From Stygiobacter sp. RIFOXYC2_FULL_38_25 (lineage in GTDB: Bacteria; Bacteroidota; Ignavibacteria; Ignavibacteriales; Melioribacteraceae), in contig MHAZ01000007.1 of the NCBI GenBank assembly GCA_001803165.1, forward strand, positions 1 to 64,000: a stretch of 64,000 bases of DNA. Direction: 5' to 3'. Positions within the stretch are counted from its first letter, which is position 1. Each line of letters starts with the position of its first letter. The notes under the pieces are model-generated. The model was not told the DNA's origin. It did not search any database and saw nothing but the letters and a program-made list of their open reading frames with translations. Positions 25,573 through 34,785 of the stretch are shown here, one piece after another. The position numbers were made by a program, and so were the translations under genes.

Positions 25573-26881
25573 AAACTATTTCTCCTTTTCCAAGTTCATT
25601 AATTGCGTATTCAAATCTAAACGCATTATAAGGCAAGAGCAACAAGGTTATTCCAACTCCATAGCCGGAATAAAATTTTTTAAGAATCAGCGACTGACCA
25701 TTTTCGAAAACTGTTCCGGCATCTGCAAAAATGTTGATATGGATGCCAATACGTGCCGATGTTAAACTTTGCGGAATAAGTGGAAGTTTAATACTCACAT
25801 TCCATTCATCCAAAATTGGGTAGCTCAGTTCGGCAGAAGTTAAAATTGAATTATGACCTTCAACAAAATCGTTGTTGTGCCCTCTAATTTTTTCCGAGTA
25901 ACCTAGATATGCGTAATCATAAAAAGGGACTTGCCTGCCAAATGTTCTTTTGTGAAATAATCTAAGCTTACTGGAAAGTTCACCAGCAAGTGTTTGATAA
26001 CCGCGTAAATCAATCTCCAAAATGCTGTAGTTGATATTATCAACATCAAATCCTCTGTGCAAAAAATTCACTAAAGAATAAAATCCGTCCTGGGAATAAA
26101 GTTTCAAATCGCGCGAATCATAGAAATGGTAAAAACCGGCACCCGGCAAATGGTCTATCAATTTTCCCGAAGCTGTTATTGCGCCAATGGGTTTCGTCTT
26201 TGCTTCCCAATAATTGAAAGATAGAGAGCCGCCAATTAGATTGAACTGATTTATTCTCTTCCAAACTCCAATCGAACCATGGATAACTCTATACGAAAAA
26301 TTGCCTTTGTTTAACCGCTCTGCAGTTTCATTTCTATTATTGAAATTGGTATAGCCGGCATAAACAGAAAAGCCAATATCCTCATCATATAGCAAAGCCG
26401 GGTTCTCATACTTCATAGTGAAATATTTATCATACCCAAGTCCAACTGTTGCATGAAGAGTTTCGTTTCTACCCCGAAAATTTCTTAGTAGAAAGTCTAT
26501 TCCGTATGTCAGTTTCTTTATGGAATTATTTTGAGTGTACCAGAAAGGAATTGGATATAAATACCAAGCCTCAGTTACGTCAATAACAAGAACATTTTTC
26601 GCCTCTTTGTTTTCAACAAACAATCCAACACGGTTAAAAAGCGTCAAGCTAAAGATTCTTTCCTTATTGAAGTGAAGTTTTTCATTATCAACCGTATCTC
26701 CAACTCCAAAGGTTAGCTCGCGGAGGATGATGAAATCTTCGGTGGTTTTGTTCCCTCTGATTTCTATGGAATCAATTTTAACTGGTTCTAAAAGTTTGGT
26801 AGTAAGCGAATCTGGTAGAGTTTGAGAATAACTGATGAAATTGATTAAAAACAAAAACGCAAATAATAAAATCGTTCTCAT
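25550..26881 (-). CDS. BamA/TamA-like outer-membrane protein with one POTRA domain
   Basis: 443-aa surface-antigen (bacterial Omp85-type) protein. Signal peptide about 1-19; a single POTRA-like domain (about 35-105) with KIDSIEIRGNKTTEDFIILREL; then a 16-strand-type barrel to the C-terminus, which ends GFSF with terminal Phe. It is far shorter than BamA (which has five POTRAs), so it is more likely an accessory Omp85 protein than the essential assembly factor. It lies between a CoA-binding gene and rsmE in a minus-strand unit headed by gcvP. Confidence 0.82.
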   Translation of the reverse strand: MRTILLFAFLFLINFISYSQTLPDSLTTKLLEPVKIDSIEIRGNKTTEDFIILRELTFGVGDTVDNEKLHFNKERIFSLTLFNRVGLFVENKEAKNVLVIDVTEAWYLYPIPFWYTQNNSIKKLTYGIDFLLRNFRGRNETLHATVGLGYDKYFTMKYENPALLYDEDIGFSVYAGYTNFNNRNETAERLNKGNFSYRVIHGSIGVWKRINQFNLIGGSLSFNYWEAKTKPIGAITASGKLIDHLPGAGFYHFYDSRDLKLYSQDGFYSLVNFLHRGFDVDNINYSILEIDLRGYQTLAGELSSKLRLFHKRTFGRQVPFYDYAYLGYSEKIRGHNNDFVEGHNSILTSAELSYPILDEWNVSIKLPLIPQSLTSARIGIHINIFADAGTVFENGQSLILKKFYSGYGVGITLLLLPYNAFRFEYAINELGKGEIVFATGFSF

Positions 26882-26894
26882 CAGCTTAATATTT

Positions 26895-27311
26895 TTAGAA
26901 AGCTTTGCATAGATTGTAGTAAACCGCTATGCACTTATCTTGAATTGTCTGGATACCTTTTTCTATAACCGGCTTAACGGCTTCATCATTTCTAACGCCT
27001 TGTTGAAGCCAAAGCGCTTTCGGATTTACCGAAAGCACTTCCTCAATTATTTCCGGAATTGTTTCGGAACGGCGGAAAACATTAACGATATCAATCTCAA
27101 AAGGAACATCTTTAAGATTGGGGTAAACATCAAATGCGCCCGCTTTCTTTATCATTGGATTTACACCAACAACTTTGTAGCCTCTTGAAGCCATAACTTC
27201 CGAAATCTGAAAACTTGTTCTTCCGGGATTATCAGATAGCCCAACAACTGCAATGGTTTTAGCAGAGTGAAGCAACGCGCAAATCTGTTTCAATTCTTCC
27301 CTATCGTTCAA
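26895..27311 (-). CDS. CoA-binding protein (YccU-like Rossmann fold)
   Basis: 138-aa single-domain protein matching the CoA-binding domain of succinyl-CoA synthetase. Motifs are [21 protein letters not shown] with [19 protein letters not shown] and [10 protein letters not shown], ending with QDKCIAVYY. The His used for phosphorylation in the synthetase is absent because that is another domain. Related YccU proteins bind CoA, but their role is unknown. It overlaps gcvP by 4 nt. Confidence 0.87.
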   Translation of the reverse strand: MNDREELKQICALLHSAKTIAVVGLSDNPGRTSFQISEVMASRGYKVVGVNPMIKKAGAFDVYPNLKDVPFEIDIVNVFRRSETIPEIIEEVLSVNPKALWLQQGVRNDEAVKPVIEKGIQTIQDKCIAVYYNLCKAF

Positions 27312-30184
27312 TTTTTAGCCTCTTCATATTCTGAAACCGGCAAGCAGCTGCAAACTAAATTTCTGTCACCGTAAGCATCGTTAACTCTTGCAACACTTGG
27401 CCAGAACTTGTTTTCTTTAACAGCACTAACCGGAAACGCCGCTTTCTCTCTTGAATAGGAGTGTTTCCATTCAGCACAAATAACAGAGTCAGCTGTATGT
27501 GGCGCATTTTTCAAAACGTTATCATCTTTGGGTGAATTACCATTTTCTATTTCAGCAATTTCATTTCTAATCTGAATCATAGCTTCGACAAATCTATCGA
27601 GCTCGCGTAACGGTTCGCTTTCTGTTGGTTCAACCATCAATGTCCCCGGAACCGGAAACGAAACTGTTGGCGCGTGAAATCCGTAATCCATCAAACGCTT
27701 GGCAATGTCTCCTACTTCTACTCCAGACGTTGCTTTGAAATGTCTGCAATCTAAAATCATTTCGTGAGCACAGAAACCATTTGTTCCGGTATAAAGGACG
27801 GGGTAATAGTTTTCCAACTTAGCTTTAAGATAGTTTGCGTTTAGAATTGCTGTCTTTGTAGCATAAGTTAAACCAGCTTCGCCCATCATTTTGATGTAAG
27901 CATAAGAGATTGTTAACACGCTTGCACTTCCCCAAGGCGCTGCTGAAATTGAAGTGATTGCTTTTTCTCCGCCGACTTTTACAACCGGATTGCCCGGCAG
28001 AAATTGTGTTAAATGTTTTGCAACTGCTATTGGTCCAACACCAGGTCCGCCGCCGCCGTGAGGTATTGCAAAAGTTTTATGAAGATTAAGATGACAAACA
28101 TCTGCGCCGATAAAGCCCGGGCTCGTCAAACCTAATTGTGCATTTAAGTTTGCGCCATCCATGTAAACTTGCCCGCCGTTTGCGTGAATGGTTTTACAAA
28201 TCTCAATTATGCTTTCTTCAAAAACTCCATGTGTAGATGGATAAGTAACCATTAATGCGGATAGTGTTTCTTTGTACTGTTCAGCTTTAGCTTTCAAATC
28301 CGTTACATCAATATTTCCATGATCATCACATTTTACAACAACAACTTTTCCGCCAGCCATTACAGCGCTTGCCGGATTTGTTCCATGCGCTGATGAAGGT
28401 ATAAGCACAACATTTCTTTGCTTGTCACCTCTGCTATGATGATACGCGCGGATTACCATTAAACCAGCGTACTCACCTTGTGCACCGGAATTCGGTTGCA
28501 GCGAAACAGCGTCGAATCCCGTGATAGAAGCTAATTGTGTTTCAAGTTCTTTAATCATCTGTTGATAACCGCCGGCTTGTTCCATTGGCGCAAATGGATG
28601 CATGTTTCCAAACTCAGCCCAGCTTAAACCAAACATTTCTGAACTGGCGTTTAATTTCATTGTGCAAGAACCAAGCGGAATCATTGAAGCGGTAAGCGAT
28701 AAATCTTTTTTCTCTAAAGATTTTAGATAGCGTAGCATTTCTGTTTCGGAATAGTATGAATTGAAAACCGGATGTGTTAGAAATCCGCTTGTTCTAATAT
28801 TTTTTTCTTGAATAGAACTTCCAAGACTTTCCAATGACAATTTCTCAACTTTCTTTCCAACAGTTTCAGCGAATAATTCGATCAACTCATTAGCATCTGC
28901 TAAAGTTGTTTGTTCTGAAACAGAAACGCCAACAAAAGATTTTTCATATCTAAGATTAACATTGTTGCTTTTGGCTAAGACTTTTAATTTCTTTTCTTCA
29001 GTTTCAGACAACTCTACTTTAAGAGTATCAAAATAGAATTCGTTCGTTTGATTGATTCCTAACTTCTTCAAACCATTGTTCAAATATTTTGCTAAGCCAT
29101 TTACGCGGGATGCAATTCTACCAACACCATCTTTGCCATGATAGACAGCATACATTCCCGCCATAATCGCGAGAAGGACTTGAGCAGTACAAATATTGCT
29201 TGTTGCGTGTTCACGTTTAATATGCTGTTCGCGTGTCTGTAAAGCCATTCTCAAAGCTCTGTTGCCGTTTGCGTCAACAGAAATACCAATAATTCTTCCC
29301 GGCATCTGTCTTTTGAATTCATCCTTAGTAGCAAAATATGCCGCGTGTGGTCCGCCGTAGCCCATTGGGATCCCAAATCTTTGTGTTGAGCCAACAACCA
29401 CATCCGCGCCAAATTCTCCCGGAGGTGTTAGCAGAGCAAGTGAAAGAATATCTGCCGCGACAGCTTTGTAAATTCCTTTGGCTTCGGCTTGATTAAACAA
29501 TTCTGTATAATCGTAAATAGCGCCATTGCTTGCCGGATACTGAACAAGCAATCCAAAAATATCATCCGTCAATTCTAGATTAACATGACTTCCAATTCTT
29601 AATTCAATTCCAAAAGGAGCGCATCGGGTTTTCAAAACATCAATAGTTTGAGGAAAGCATTCTTCAGAAACCCAAAATACATTTGCGTTTTTCTTAGCGG
29701 TCTTTCTTGCGGCAAATAACATAGCCATTGCTTCGGCAGCAGAGGTAGCTTCGTCAAGCAAAGATGCGTTTGCAATCGGCATAGCTGTTAAATTGCAAAT
29801 CATTGTCTGAAAATTTAACAGAGCTTCCAATCTTCCTTGCGAAATTTCGGCTTGATAAGGCGTGTACTGTGTGTACCAGCCGGGATTTTCTAAAATGTTT
29901 CTCTGAATTACTCCCGGAGTAATTGAAGGATAATAACCCAATCCAATATAATTCTTGAACAACTTATTCTTTAGTGATAGCTCTTTTAGTGATTGCAAAA
30001 ACTCTGTTTCAGTTTGCGCTGCTTCGATCTGAACTTTTTCTTTCAAACGAATTGAAGCCGGAACTGTTTTGTCTATTAATTCATCAAGGGATGAAACTCC
30101 AATGACTGAACACATTTTTTTAACATCATTTTCACTTACACCAACGTGGCGGTCAACAAACTTTTCAAATGATTCGAAGCTCAT
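27308..30184 (-). CDS. gcvP: glycine dehydrogenase (decarboxylating), P protein
   Basis: Pyridoxal-phosphate P protein of the glycine cleavage system, 958 aa, the long single-chain form rather than separate GcvPA and GcvPB. The PLP Lys is Lys703 in [16 protein letters not shown], followed by a glycine-rich loop; the N-terminal half has the paralogous fold with [22 protein letters not shown]. No gcvT or gcvH lies in the window. A 154-bp gap separates it from higA; no glycine riboswitch was recognised there. Confidence 0.97.
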   Translation of the reverse strand: MSFESFEKFVDRHVGVSENDVKKMCSVIGVSSLDELIDKTVPASIRLKEKVQIEAAQTETEFLQSLKELSLKNKLFKNYIGLGYYPSITPGVIQRNILENPGWYTQYTPYQAEISQGRLEALLNFQTMICNLTAMPIANASLLDEATSAAEAMAMLFAARKTAKKNANVFWVSEECFPQTIDVLKTRCAPFGIELRIGSHVNLELTDDIFGLLVQYPASNGAIYDYTELFNQAEAKGIYKAVAADILSLALLTPPGEFGADVVVGSTQRFGIPMGYGGPHAAYFATKDEFKRQMPGRIIGISVDANGNRALRMALQTREQHIKREHATSNICTAQVLLAIMAGMYAVYHGKDGVGRIASRVNGLAKYLNNGLKKLGINQTNEFYFDTLKVELSETEEKKLKVLAKSNNVNLRYEKSFVGVSVSEQTTLADANELIELFAETVGKKVEKLSLESLGSSIQEKNIRTSGFLTHPVFNSYYSETEMLRYLKSLEKKDLSLTASMIPLGSCTMKLNASSEMFGLSWAEFGNMHPFAPMEQAGGYQQMIKELETQLASITGFDAVSLQPNSGAQGEYAGLMVIRAYHHSRGDKQRNVVLIPSSAHGTNPASAVMAGGKVVVVKCDDHGNIDVTDLKAKAEQYKETLSALMVTYPSTHGVFEESIIEICKTIHANGGQVYMDGANLNAQLGLTSPGFIGADVCHLNLHKTFAIPHGGGGPGVGPIAVAKHLTQFLPGNPVVKVGGEKAITSISAAPWGSASVLTISYAYIKMMGEAGLTYATKTAILNANYLKAKLENYYPVLYTGTNGFCAHEMILDCRHFKATSGVEVGDIAKRLMDYGFHAPTVSFPVPGTLMVEPTESEPLRELDRFVEAMIQIRNEIAEIENGNSPKDDNVLKNAPHTADSVICAEWKHSYSREKAAFPVSAVKENKFWPSVARVNDAYGDRNLVCSCLPVSEYEEAKN

Positions 30185-30338
30185 AATATTTCCAAATTTT
30201 GAGGTTTTATAAAATTTTTTAGTAACGAAATATAAATATTTGGTCGAAACTGGGAGGGGAAAAATAATAGTTATATTATAGAAAACTTTATATAAATAGA
30301 ACTATACAAAGACCCACACCGAACACTCGCTGTGTACT

Positions 30339-30638
30339 CTATGCCGCTTGTGTAGCTGTTCTAATTGTTTCCAACTGACCTTTCATTTTGTCTTTTGCTG
30401 TTTCCAAATCATATCTATTCTGCAGATTCAGCCAAAATTCTTCCGAGAGATTAAAATACTTGGAAAGCAATAGTGCTGTTGACGCTGTAATAGCGCGGTT
30501 ACTCAACACAATTTGGTTGATTCTTGATAAAGGTAAGCCAAGGTCTTTAGCCAGCTTGTACTGAGTAATTTCCATCGGCTTAAGAAACTCTTCAAGAAGT
30601 ATTTCGCCCGGATGAACCGGTGCAATTTTATTTTTCAT
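30339..30638 (-). CDS. higA: HigA family antitoxin
   Basis: 99-aa helix-turn-helix protein: HPGEILLEEFLKPMEI (9-24) then TQYKLAKDLGLPLSRINQIV (25-44) and the tail SLYFNLSEEFWLNLQNRYDLE-like helix. This is the VapI/HigA branch of XRE regulators. It follows the toxin gene with a 1-nt gap, the reversed order characteristic of higBA. It should neutralise the toxin and repress the promoter. Confidence 0.93.
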   Translation of the reverse strand: MKNKIAPVHPGEILLEEFLKPMEITQYKLAKDLGLPLSRINQIVLSNRAITASTALLLSKYFNLSEEFWLNLQNRYDLETAKDKMKGQLETIRTATQAA

Positions 30639-30639
30639 T

Positions 30640-30930
30640 TCATTTCCCTTTATGATAATCTACTATTTCGACTTCATATGCGTCGTTGTCTTTCCACTTA
30701 AAAACAATTCGCCATTTATCGTTGATTCTGATACTATGTTTATCGGCTAATCTACCGGAAAGTTTTTCAAGCATATTGCCCGGAGGAATTCTTAAATCGT
30801 TTATGTTTCCGGCAGCTTCAATCAATAATAATTTTCTGTAAGCCGTCCTTAAAATTTCCGGAGGCAATTCTTTTACTTTGCTTCTCGAGAATAACTCAGC
30901 AGTAATTTTATCCGCAAATGATTTTATCAT
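30640..30930 (-). CDS. higB: HigB family toxin (mRNA interferase)
   Basis: 96-aa RelE-superfamily toxin. It starts IKSFADKITAELFSRSKV and includes KLLLIEAAGNINDLRIPPGNMLEKL and the C-terminal active region SIRINDKWRIVFKWKDNDAYEVEIVDYHKGK, matching HigB/killer proteins; Arg and His residues of the RNase site are present. Just upstream, AATACCG and CGTCATT form a 5-of-7 inverted repeat with a 5-nt spacer (30939-30957) that could be a HigA operator. The cassette is an isolated two-gene module between gcvP and rnc. Confidence 0.92.
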   Translation of the reverse strand: MIKSFADKITAELFSRSKVKELPPEILRTAYRKLLLIEAAGNINDLRIPPGNMLEKLSGRLADKHSIRINDKWRIVFKWKDNDAYEVEIVDYHKGK

Positions 30931-31033
30931 GGCTCAATAATACCGTTTTGCGTCATTACTCTCAAGATCACGTAGAAAAATAATATGGGGCTAAATGATA
31001 CGTTGGGCTAAAGGGTCAAAGGAGTTGTTTTTG

Positions 31034-31065
31034 AAAGGCACTAAGGAACACAGGCACTTTGGCAC
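31034..31065 (-). repeat. 8-bp tandem array beside higBA and rnc
   Basis: Four contiguous octamers ending GGCAC or GGAAC on the plus strand (AAAGGCAC, TAAGGAAC, ACAGGCAC, TTTGGCAC), that is GTGCC-type units on the minus strand. The array ends 8 bp from the 3' end of rnc, in a 143-bp non-coding gap. Confidence 0.65.
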
Positions 31066-31073
31066 TATTTTCT

Positions 31074-31841
31074 TTATTTGTTATTCAACTTTGCTAGTGC
31101 GTCTTTCGAGGCATCCTGTTCGGCTAATTTCTTGTTCTTCCCCTGCCCGGTTCCATAGATTTGATCGCCTAGATAAGCGTTTACAATAAAAATTTTATTG
31201 TGGTGCGGTCCTTCTTCCCGGGCTACTTTGTAAGTAGGAATAGGAAGTTTTAGCGTATGAGTTAATTCAAGAAGTTGACCTTTATAGTTTGTGTCTTCAA
31301 AAAATGAATCATCATCGGCAAATGGTTTTATTATGTAACGGTGAACAAACTTGGAAGAAGCTTCGTGTCCGCAATCCAAATCTATTGCGCCTATTAAAGC
31401 CTCAAGCGCATCTGCCATAATTGAATGAAATCCATCCTTTGAACCGCGCAAATACTTTTCGTTGTAAAGAAGTAAATCCTTTAAGCCAATTTCATCAGCC
31501 GCCGAGTATAATCTATAACGGTTCACCATTGAGGCGCGTACTTTGGTTAAAAAACCTTCATCACTTTTGGGGAATTTGTAGAAAAGGTATTCCGCTACAA
31601 CCATATTTAAAACCGAATCTCCATAGAATTCCAAACGTTCGTTGGATTTTACTAAGTCCGGCCGAAGTTCAAGATAGGAACGGTGAGTTAATGCTTTTAG
31701 GTAATACGACTGGTTGTAAATCTTGAATCCTAACAATAATTCAAGGCTGCGTAAGTTAGCTAAGAACCTTTTGTCTAAAACTAATTGAAGCTTTTTATTC
31801 TGAATGAAAGCTGAAATTCGGTGTAAAAACTTTCCAAACAA
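31074..31841 (-). CDS. rnc: ribonuclease III
   Basis: Double-strand-specific RNase for rRNA and mRNA processing, 255 aa. The catalytic signature is ERLEFYGDS (68-76), with Tyr where Leu is common. A second acidic site ADALEALIGAIDLDCG follows and a C-terminal dsRBD (about 185-253) contains NYKGQLLELTH, YGTGQGKNKKLAEQDASKDAL. The N-terminus is about 25 residues longer than in E. coli. It follows fabF by 2 nt, so it is the last gene of the lipid cluster, an arrangement also seen in other Bacteroidota and Firmicutes. Confidence 0.95.
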   Translation of the reverse strand: MFGKFLHRISAFIQNKKLQLVLDKRFLANLRSLELLLGFKIYNQSYYLKALTHRSYLELRPDLVKSNERLEFYGDSVLNMVVAEYLFYKFPKSDEGFLTKVRASMVNRYRLYSAADEIGLKDLLLYNEKYLRGSKDGFHSIMADALEALIGAIDLDCGHEASSKFVHRYIIKPFADDDSFFEDTNYKGQLLELTHTLKLPIPTYKVAREEGPHHNKIFIVNAYLGDQIYGTGQGKNKKLAEQDASKDALAKLNNK

Positions 31842-31843
31842 AA

Positions 31844-33088
31844 TTACCCTTCAAATTTTTTGAACAGAAGCGAAGCATTGTGTCCGCCGAAACCAAAAGT
31901 ATTGCTGATAGCGTAATTAATATCTTTTTTAACAGCTACTTTTGGAGTGTAGTTAAGATCTAACCCTTCACCTGGTTCGTCCAGGTTAATTGTTGGCGGA
32001 ACAATTCCATTCTTAATTGCTAAAACCGTGGCAATAGTTTCAACAGCGCCGGCAGCACCAAGCAAATGTCCTGTCATAGACTTTGTTGAACTAATTGCAA
32101 GTTCGTAAGCATGATCGCCAAAAACTGTTTTAATTGCTAAAGTTTCGTTCGTGTCATTCAATTCTGTAGAAGTGCCGTGCGCGTTGACGTAATCAACTAC
32201 AGAAGGATCAACTCCGGCATCTCTAAGTGCTTCTTTCATTGAACGAACAGCTCCCTCGCCTCCCGGAGGCGGTGCTGTAATATGAAACGCATCTCCGGTA
32301 AGACCAATACCAACAACTTCAGCATAAATATTTGCTCCTCGGTTAAGAGCGTGTTCTAATTCTTCAAGAACTATCAAGCCGCCTCCTTCTCCCATCACAA
32401 AACCATTGCGGTCTTTATCAAACGGACGGGAAGCTTCCATATAGCGGTCGTTCCAGGTTGAAAGCGCCCGCGCAGAATTGAATCCGCTAATAGCCATTTG
32501 AGTTATAGGAAATTCTGAGCCGCCGGTAAACATTATATCTGCGGAACCTCTCTGAACCAGCATGAAAGCATCTGCAATTGCATGAGAAGAAGTAGCGCAA
32601 GCAGAAACAGTTGCGTAGTTCGGTCCCTTCAAACCATATTTAATAGAAATCTGCCCGGCTGCAATATCGGGAATCATCATCGGGACAAAGAAAGGGCTAA
32701 CTCTTTTTGGACCACCTTGTATATAAGCATTGTGTTGATCTTCAAAAGTCTGAATACCGCCAATGCCGCTGCCGAAGACAACTCCAGCCATTTCATGGTT
32801 TATCTTAGAAAGATCAAGTTTTGAATCCTCCAACGCCATAGCGGCTGTAGCAAGAGCGTAATGAGTGTATGCATCCATGCGCTTGACTTCTTTTTTGTCA
32901 ATATAAGTAGTCGGATCAAAGTCTTTAAGTTCGAATGCAAATTTTGTAGTATGATTCGTAGTATCAAATTTTGTAATAAGACCGGCGCCGTTTTTTCCGG
33001 CTATAAGTCCATTCCAAAACTCTTCTTTAGAATTTCCGATTGGCGTTAACGCTCCAATTCCGGTTATCACTACTCTTCTTTTACTCAT
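31844..33088 (-). CDS. fabF: beta-ketoacyl-ACP synthase II
   Basis: Elongating condensing enzyme of type II fatty acid synthesis, 414 aa. The catalytic triad is Cys164 (VSACATSSHA), His304 (NAHGTSTELND) and His341 (STKSMTGHLLGAAG), with Lys336. The His/His arrangement separates it from FabH. It is preceded by acpP across a terminator-like hairpin and followed by rnc. Length and motif order match FabF. Confidence 0.97.
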   Translation of the reverse strand: MSKRRVVITGIGALTPIGNSKEEFWNGLIAGKNGAGLITKFDTTNHTTKFAFELKDFDPTTYIDKKEVKRMDAYTHYALATAAMALEDSKLDLSKINHEMAGVVFGSGIGGIQTFEDQHNAYIQGGPKRVSPFFVPMMIPDIAAGQISIKYGLKGPNYATVSACATSSHAIADAFMLVQRGSADIMFTGGSEFPITQMAISGFNSARALSTWNDRYMEASRPFDKDRNGFVMGEGGGLIVLEELEHALNRGANIYAEVVGIGLTGDAFHITAPPPGGEGAVRSMKEALRDAGVDPSVVDYVNAHGTSTELNDTNETLAIKTVFGDHAYELAISSTKSMTGHLLGAAGAVETIATVLAIKNGIVPPTINLDEPGEGLDLNYTPKVAVKKDINYAISNTFGFGGHNASLLFKKFEG

Positions 33089-33134
33089 TTTCTTTCCAAG
33101 TTATTTGGTGGATTCAGATTAGTATAAAAAGGAA

Positions 33135-33156
33135 GACCACGGCATTTGCTGTGGTC
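33135..33156 (-). terminator. hairpin between acpP and fabF
   Basis: GACCAC pairs with GTGGTC around an inner GC/GC pair and AAAT loop with one A-C mismatch. TTCCTTTTT follows on the minus strand. It may partly terminate after acpP, which would raise acpP message relative to fabF. Confidence 0.6.
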
Positions 33157-33164
33157 TCTAATAT

Positions 33165-33398
33165 TTATCCTAATTTCTCTGTGAGATATTTTGTAGCGTC
33201 GCCAACTGTGCCGATCTTTTCTGCGTCTTCATCTGGAATTGAAATATTGAAAGCGGACTCGAAACCCATAACTAATTCAACGATATCGAGAGAGTCAGCG
33301 CCAAGGTCGTTTGTGAAAGAAGCTTCTGGTGTAATTTGTGATTCTTCAACACCGAGCTTATCAATAATGATTTCTTTTACTTTTGCTGCAACGTCCAT
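33165..33398 (-). CDS. acpP: acyl carrier protein
   Basis: 77-aa acidic carrier for fatty acid synthesis. The phosphopantetheine attachment site is Ser36 in [11 protein letters not shown]. Overall composition (rich in Asp/Glu) and four-helix pattern are standard. It lies between fabG and fabF, 45 bp downstream of fabG, with a hairpin after its stop. Confidence 0.97.
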   Translation of the reverse strand: MDVAAKVKEIIIDKLGVEESQITPEASFTNDLGADSLDIVELVMGFESAFNISIPDEDAEKIGTVGDATKYLTEKLG

Positions 33399-33443
33399 TT
33401 TTACTCCTTTTATGGTTGTACAAATAAGTTTATTAAATCTTTA

Positions 33444-34187
33444 CTACATCACCATACCACCGTCAACAGTAAGAACCTGTCCGGTGATATAATCAGCATC
33501 GCTGCTGGCTAAAAACAAAACTGCTTTTGCAATGTCATCCGGCTTGCCCAATCTTTTAATTGGTACATTCTGGAGTATTGCTTCTCTCTGTTGATCATTC
33601 AGCTTATCAGTCATATCTGTTTCGATAAAGCCAGGCGCTACACAATTTACATTGATATTCCGCGAAGCCAATTCTTTTGCATTGGATTTCGTCATTCCAA
33701 TTACACCGGCTTTGGAAGCCACGTAATTAGCCTGTCCGGCATTACCAATAATTCCAACAACGGAGGAAATATTAACAATTTTACCAAACCTTTGCCCTAA
33801 AAAAGTTTTTAGAATAGCTTTTGTATAGTTGAATACACTTTTAAGGTTTGCGTTTATGACCAGATCAAAATCTTGTTCGTTCATTCTTAGAAGAAGTCCA
33901 TCTTTGGTAATTCCGGCATTGTTAACAAGAATATCAACGCCGCCAAGCTTTTCTAATGCGAACTTTACAGTCTCATCTGCGGCAGCAAATGAAGAAGCAT
34001 CAGCCTTGAAGCCAAAAGCTTTTGCTGTTTCGGTTGATAATTCTTGTTCAATCTTACGAGCTGTTTCATCAGAACTATGATAGGTGAAAATAACGCTGCA
34101 TCCGTTATCTACTAATTCTTTAACAATTCCTTTACCGATTCCCCTTGTACCACCGGTTACAATAGCTTTCTTGTTAAGTAACTTCAA
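33444..34187 (-). CDS. fabG: 3-oxoacyl-ACP reductase
   Basis: NADPH-dependent ketoacyl-ACP reductase of the SDR family. The first in-frame ATG would lie 78 nt further upstream inside the DUF3109 gene and add a non-homologous tail. A TTG 7 nt after that gene's stop, preceded by GAGG, gives 247 residues starting (M)KLLNKKAIVTGGTRGIGKG, the usual FabG length and N-terminus, so I use it. The Rossmann motif is GGTRGIGKG, the active site NISSVVGIIGNAGQANYVASK (Ser, Tyr, Lys present), and LVNNAGIT is intact. Confidence 0.93.
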   Translation of the reverse strand: MKLLNKKAIVTGGTRGIGKGIVKELVDNGCSVIFTYHSSDETARKIEQELSTETAKAFGFKADASSFAAADETVKFALEKLGGVDILVNNAGITKDGLLLRMNEQDFDLVINANLKSVFNYTKAILKTFLGQRFGKIVNISSVVGIIGNAGQANYVASKAGVIGMTKSNAKELASRNINVNCVAPGFIETDMTDKLNDQQREAILQNVPIKRLGKPDDIAKAVLFLASSDADYITGQVLTVDGGMVM

Positions 34188-34194
34188 AATTGCC

Positions 34195-34785
34195 TCATTT
34201 ACTTTTACTAAAGAATTCTTCCCGGTATGCTTCCAATTCTTTGAATCCTTCTTCGCCGAGAACATGCTTTAATTCGTTTTTACAACAATCAAAAACTGTA
34301 GAAATTTGGTTTACCGGTTTATTGCAATAATGCATACGGTCTAAGTGCTCGTCATCCACGGTTAGAACACCCTCAAAAATTACGAGCGGAAACAAAATAC
34401 AATATAACGGCTTATATTTCCACTTGAATTCACCATCTTCCATCGCAATCTTTTGAAGCGTACAGTATCCTTGTCTATCGAGAAAAACACATTTTCCGTT
34501 ATGAACTTCTGTTCCGACTGCAATACCGGAAGGAAAATCATCATCCGGTTCGGGGTCTTCGAACCACTTTTCTACATCTTTAGTTTGAGAATCATCCATT
34601 GACTTAATGATTCTATCTTTCAAGCTCATAATCAGTTCGTGCTCGGACTTATCTGTATATACTCCATAGTAACAGCACTCGCCGGAACAGATACAAACAT
34701 CGCAACTCTTCACAAACTTCTGCGTAAAGATTAGCGGATCGATGTACATTCCGTTAATCATCTTTTCAAATTTTGGTTTGGTCAC
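34195..34785 (-). CDS. DUF3109 family cysteine-rich protein
   Basis: 196-aa uncharacterised protein with many cysteines: CDVCICSGECCYYGV (29-43), a later CVFLDRQGYCTLQ and YCILFPL, HYCNKP and DCCKNEL. This pattern could bind zinc or an iron-sulfur cluster, resembling the YkgJ/Fe-S-binding group, but that is inference. It overlaps fabD by 4 nt and lies 7 nt before the fabG start, so it is made with the fatty-acid enzymes. No signal peptide or membrane segment is visible. Confidence 0.8.
   Translation of the reverse strand: MTKPKFEKMINGMYIDPLIFTQKFVKSCDVCICSGECCYYGVYTDKSEHELIMSLKDRIIKSMDDSQTKDVEKWFEDPEPDDDFPSGIAVGTEVHNGKCVFLDRQGYCTLQKIAMEDGEFKWKYKPLYCILFPLVIFEGVLTVDDEHLDRMHYCNKPVNQISTVFDCCKNELKHVLGEEGFKELEAYREEFFSKSK

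Noticed and set aside
25550-26881. BamA itself
   Set aside because: Only one POTRA-like domain and 443 residues; BamA has several POTRA domains and about 800 residues.
30185-30338. Possible glycine riboswitch upstream of gcvP
   Set aside because: The 154-bp gap is A/T rich and lacks the tandem glycine-aptamer motifs.
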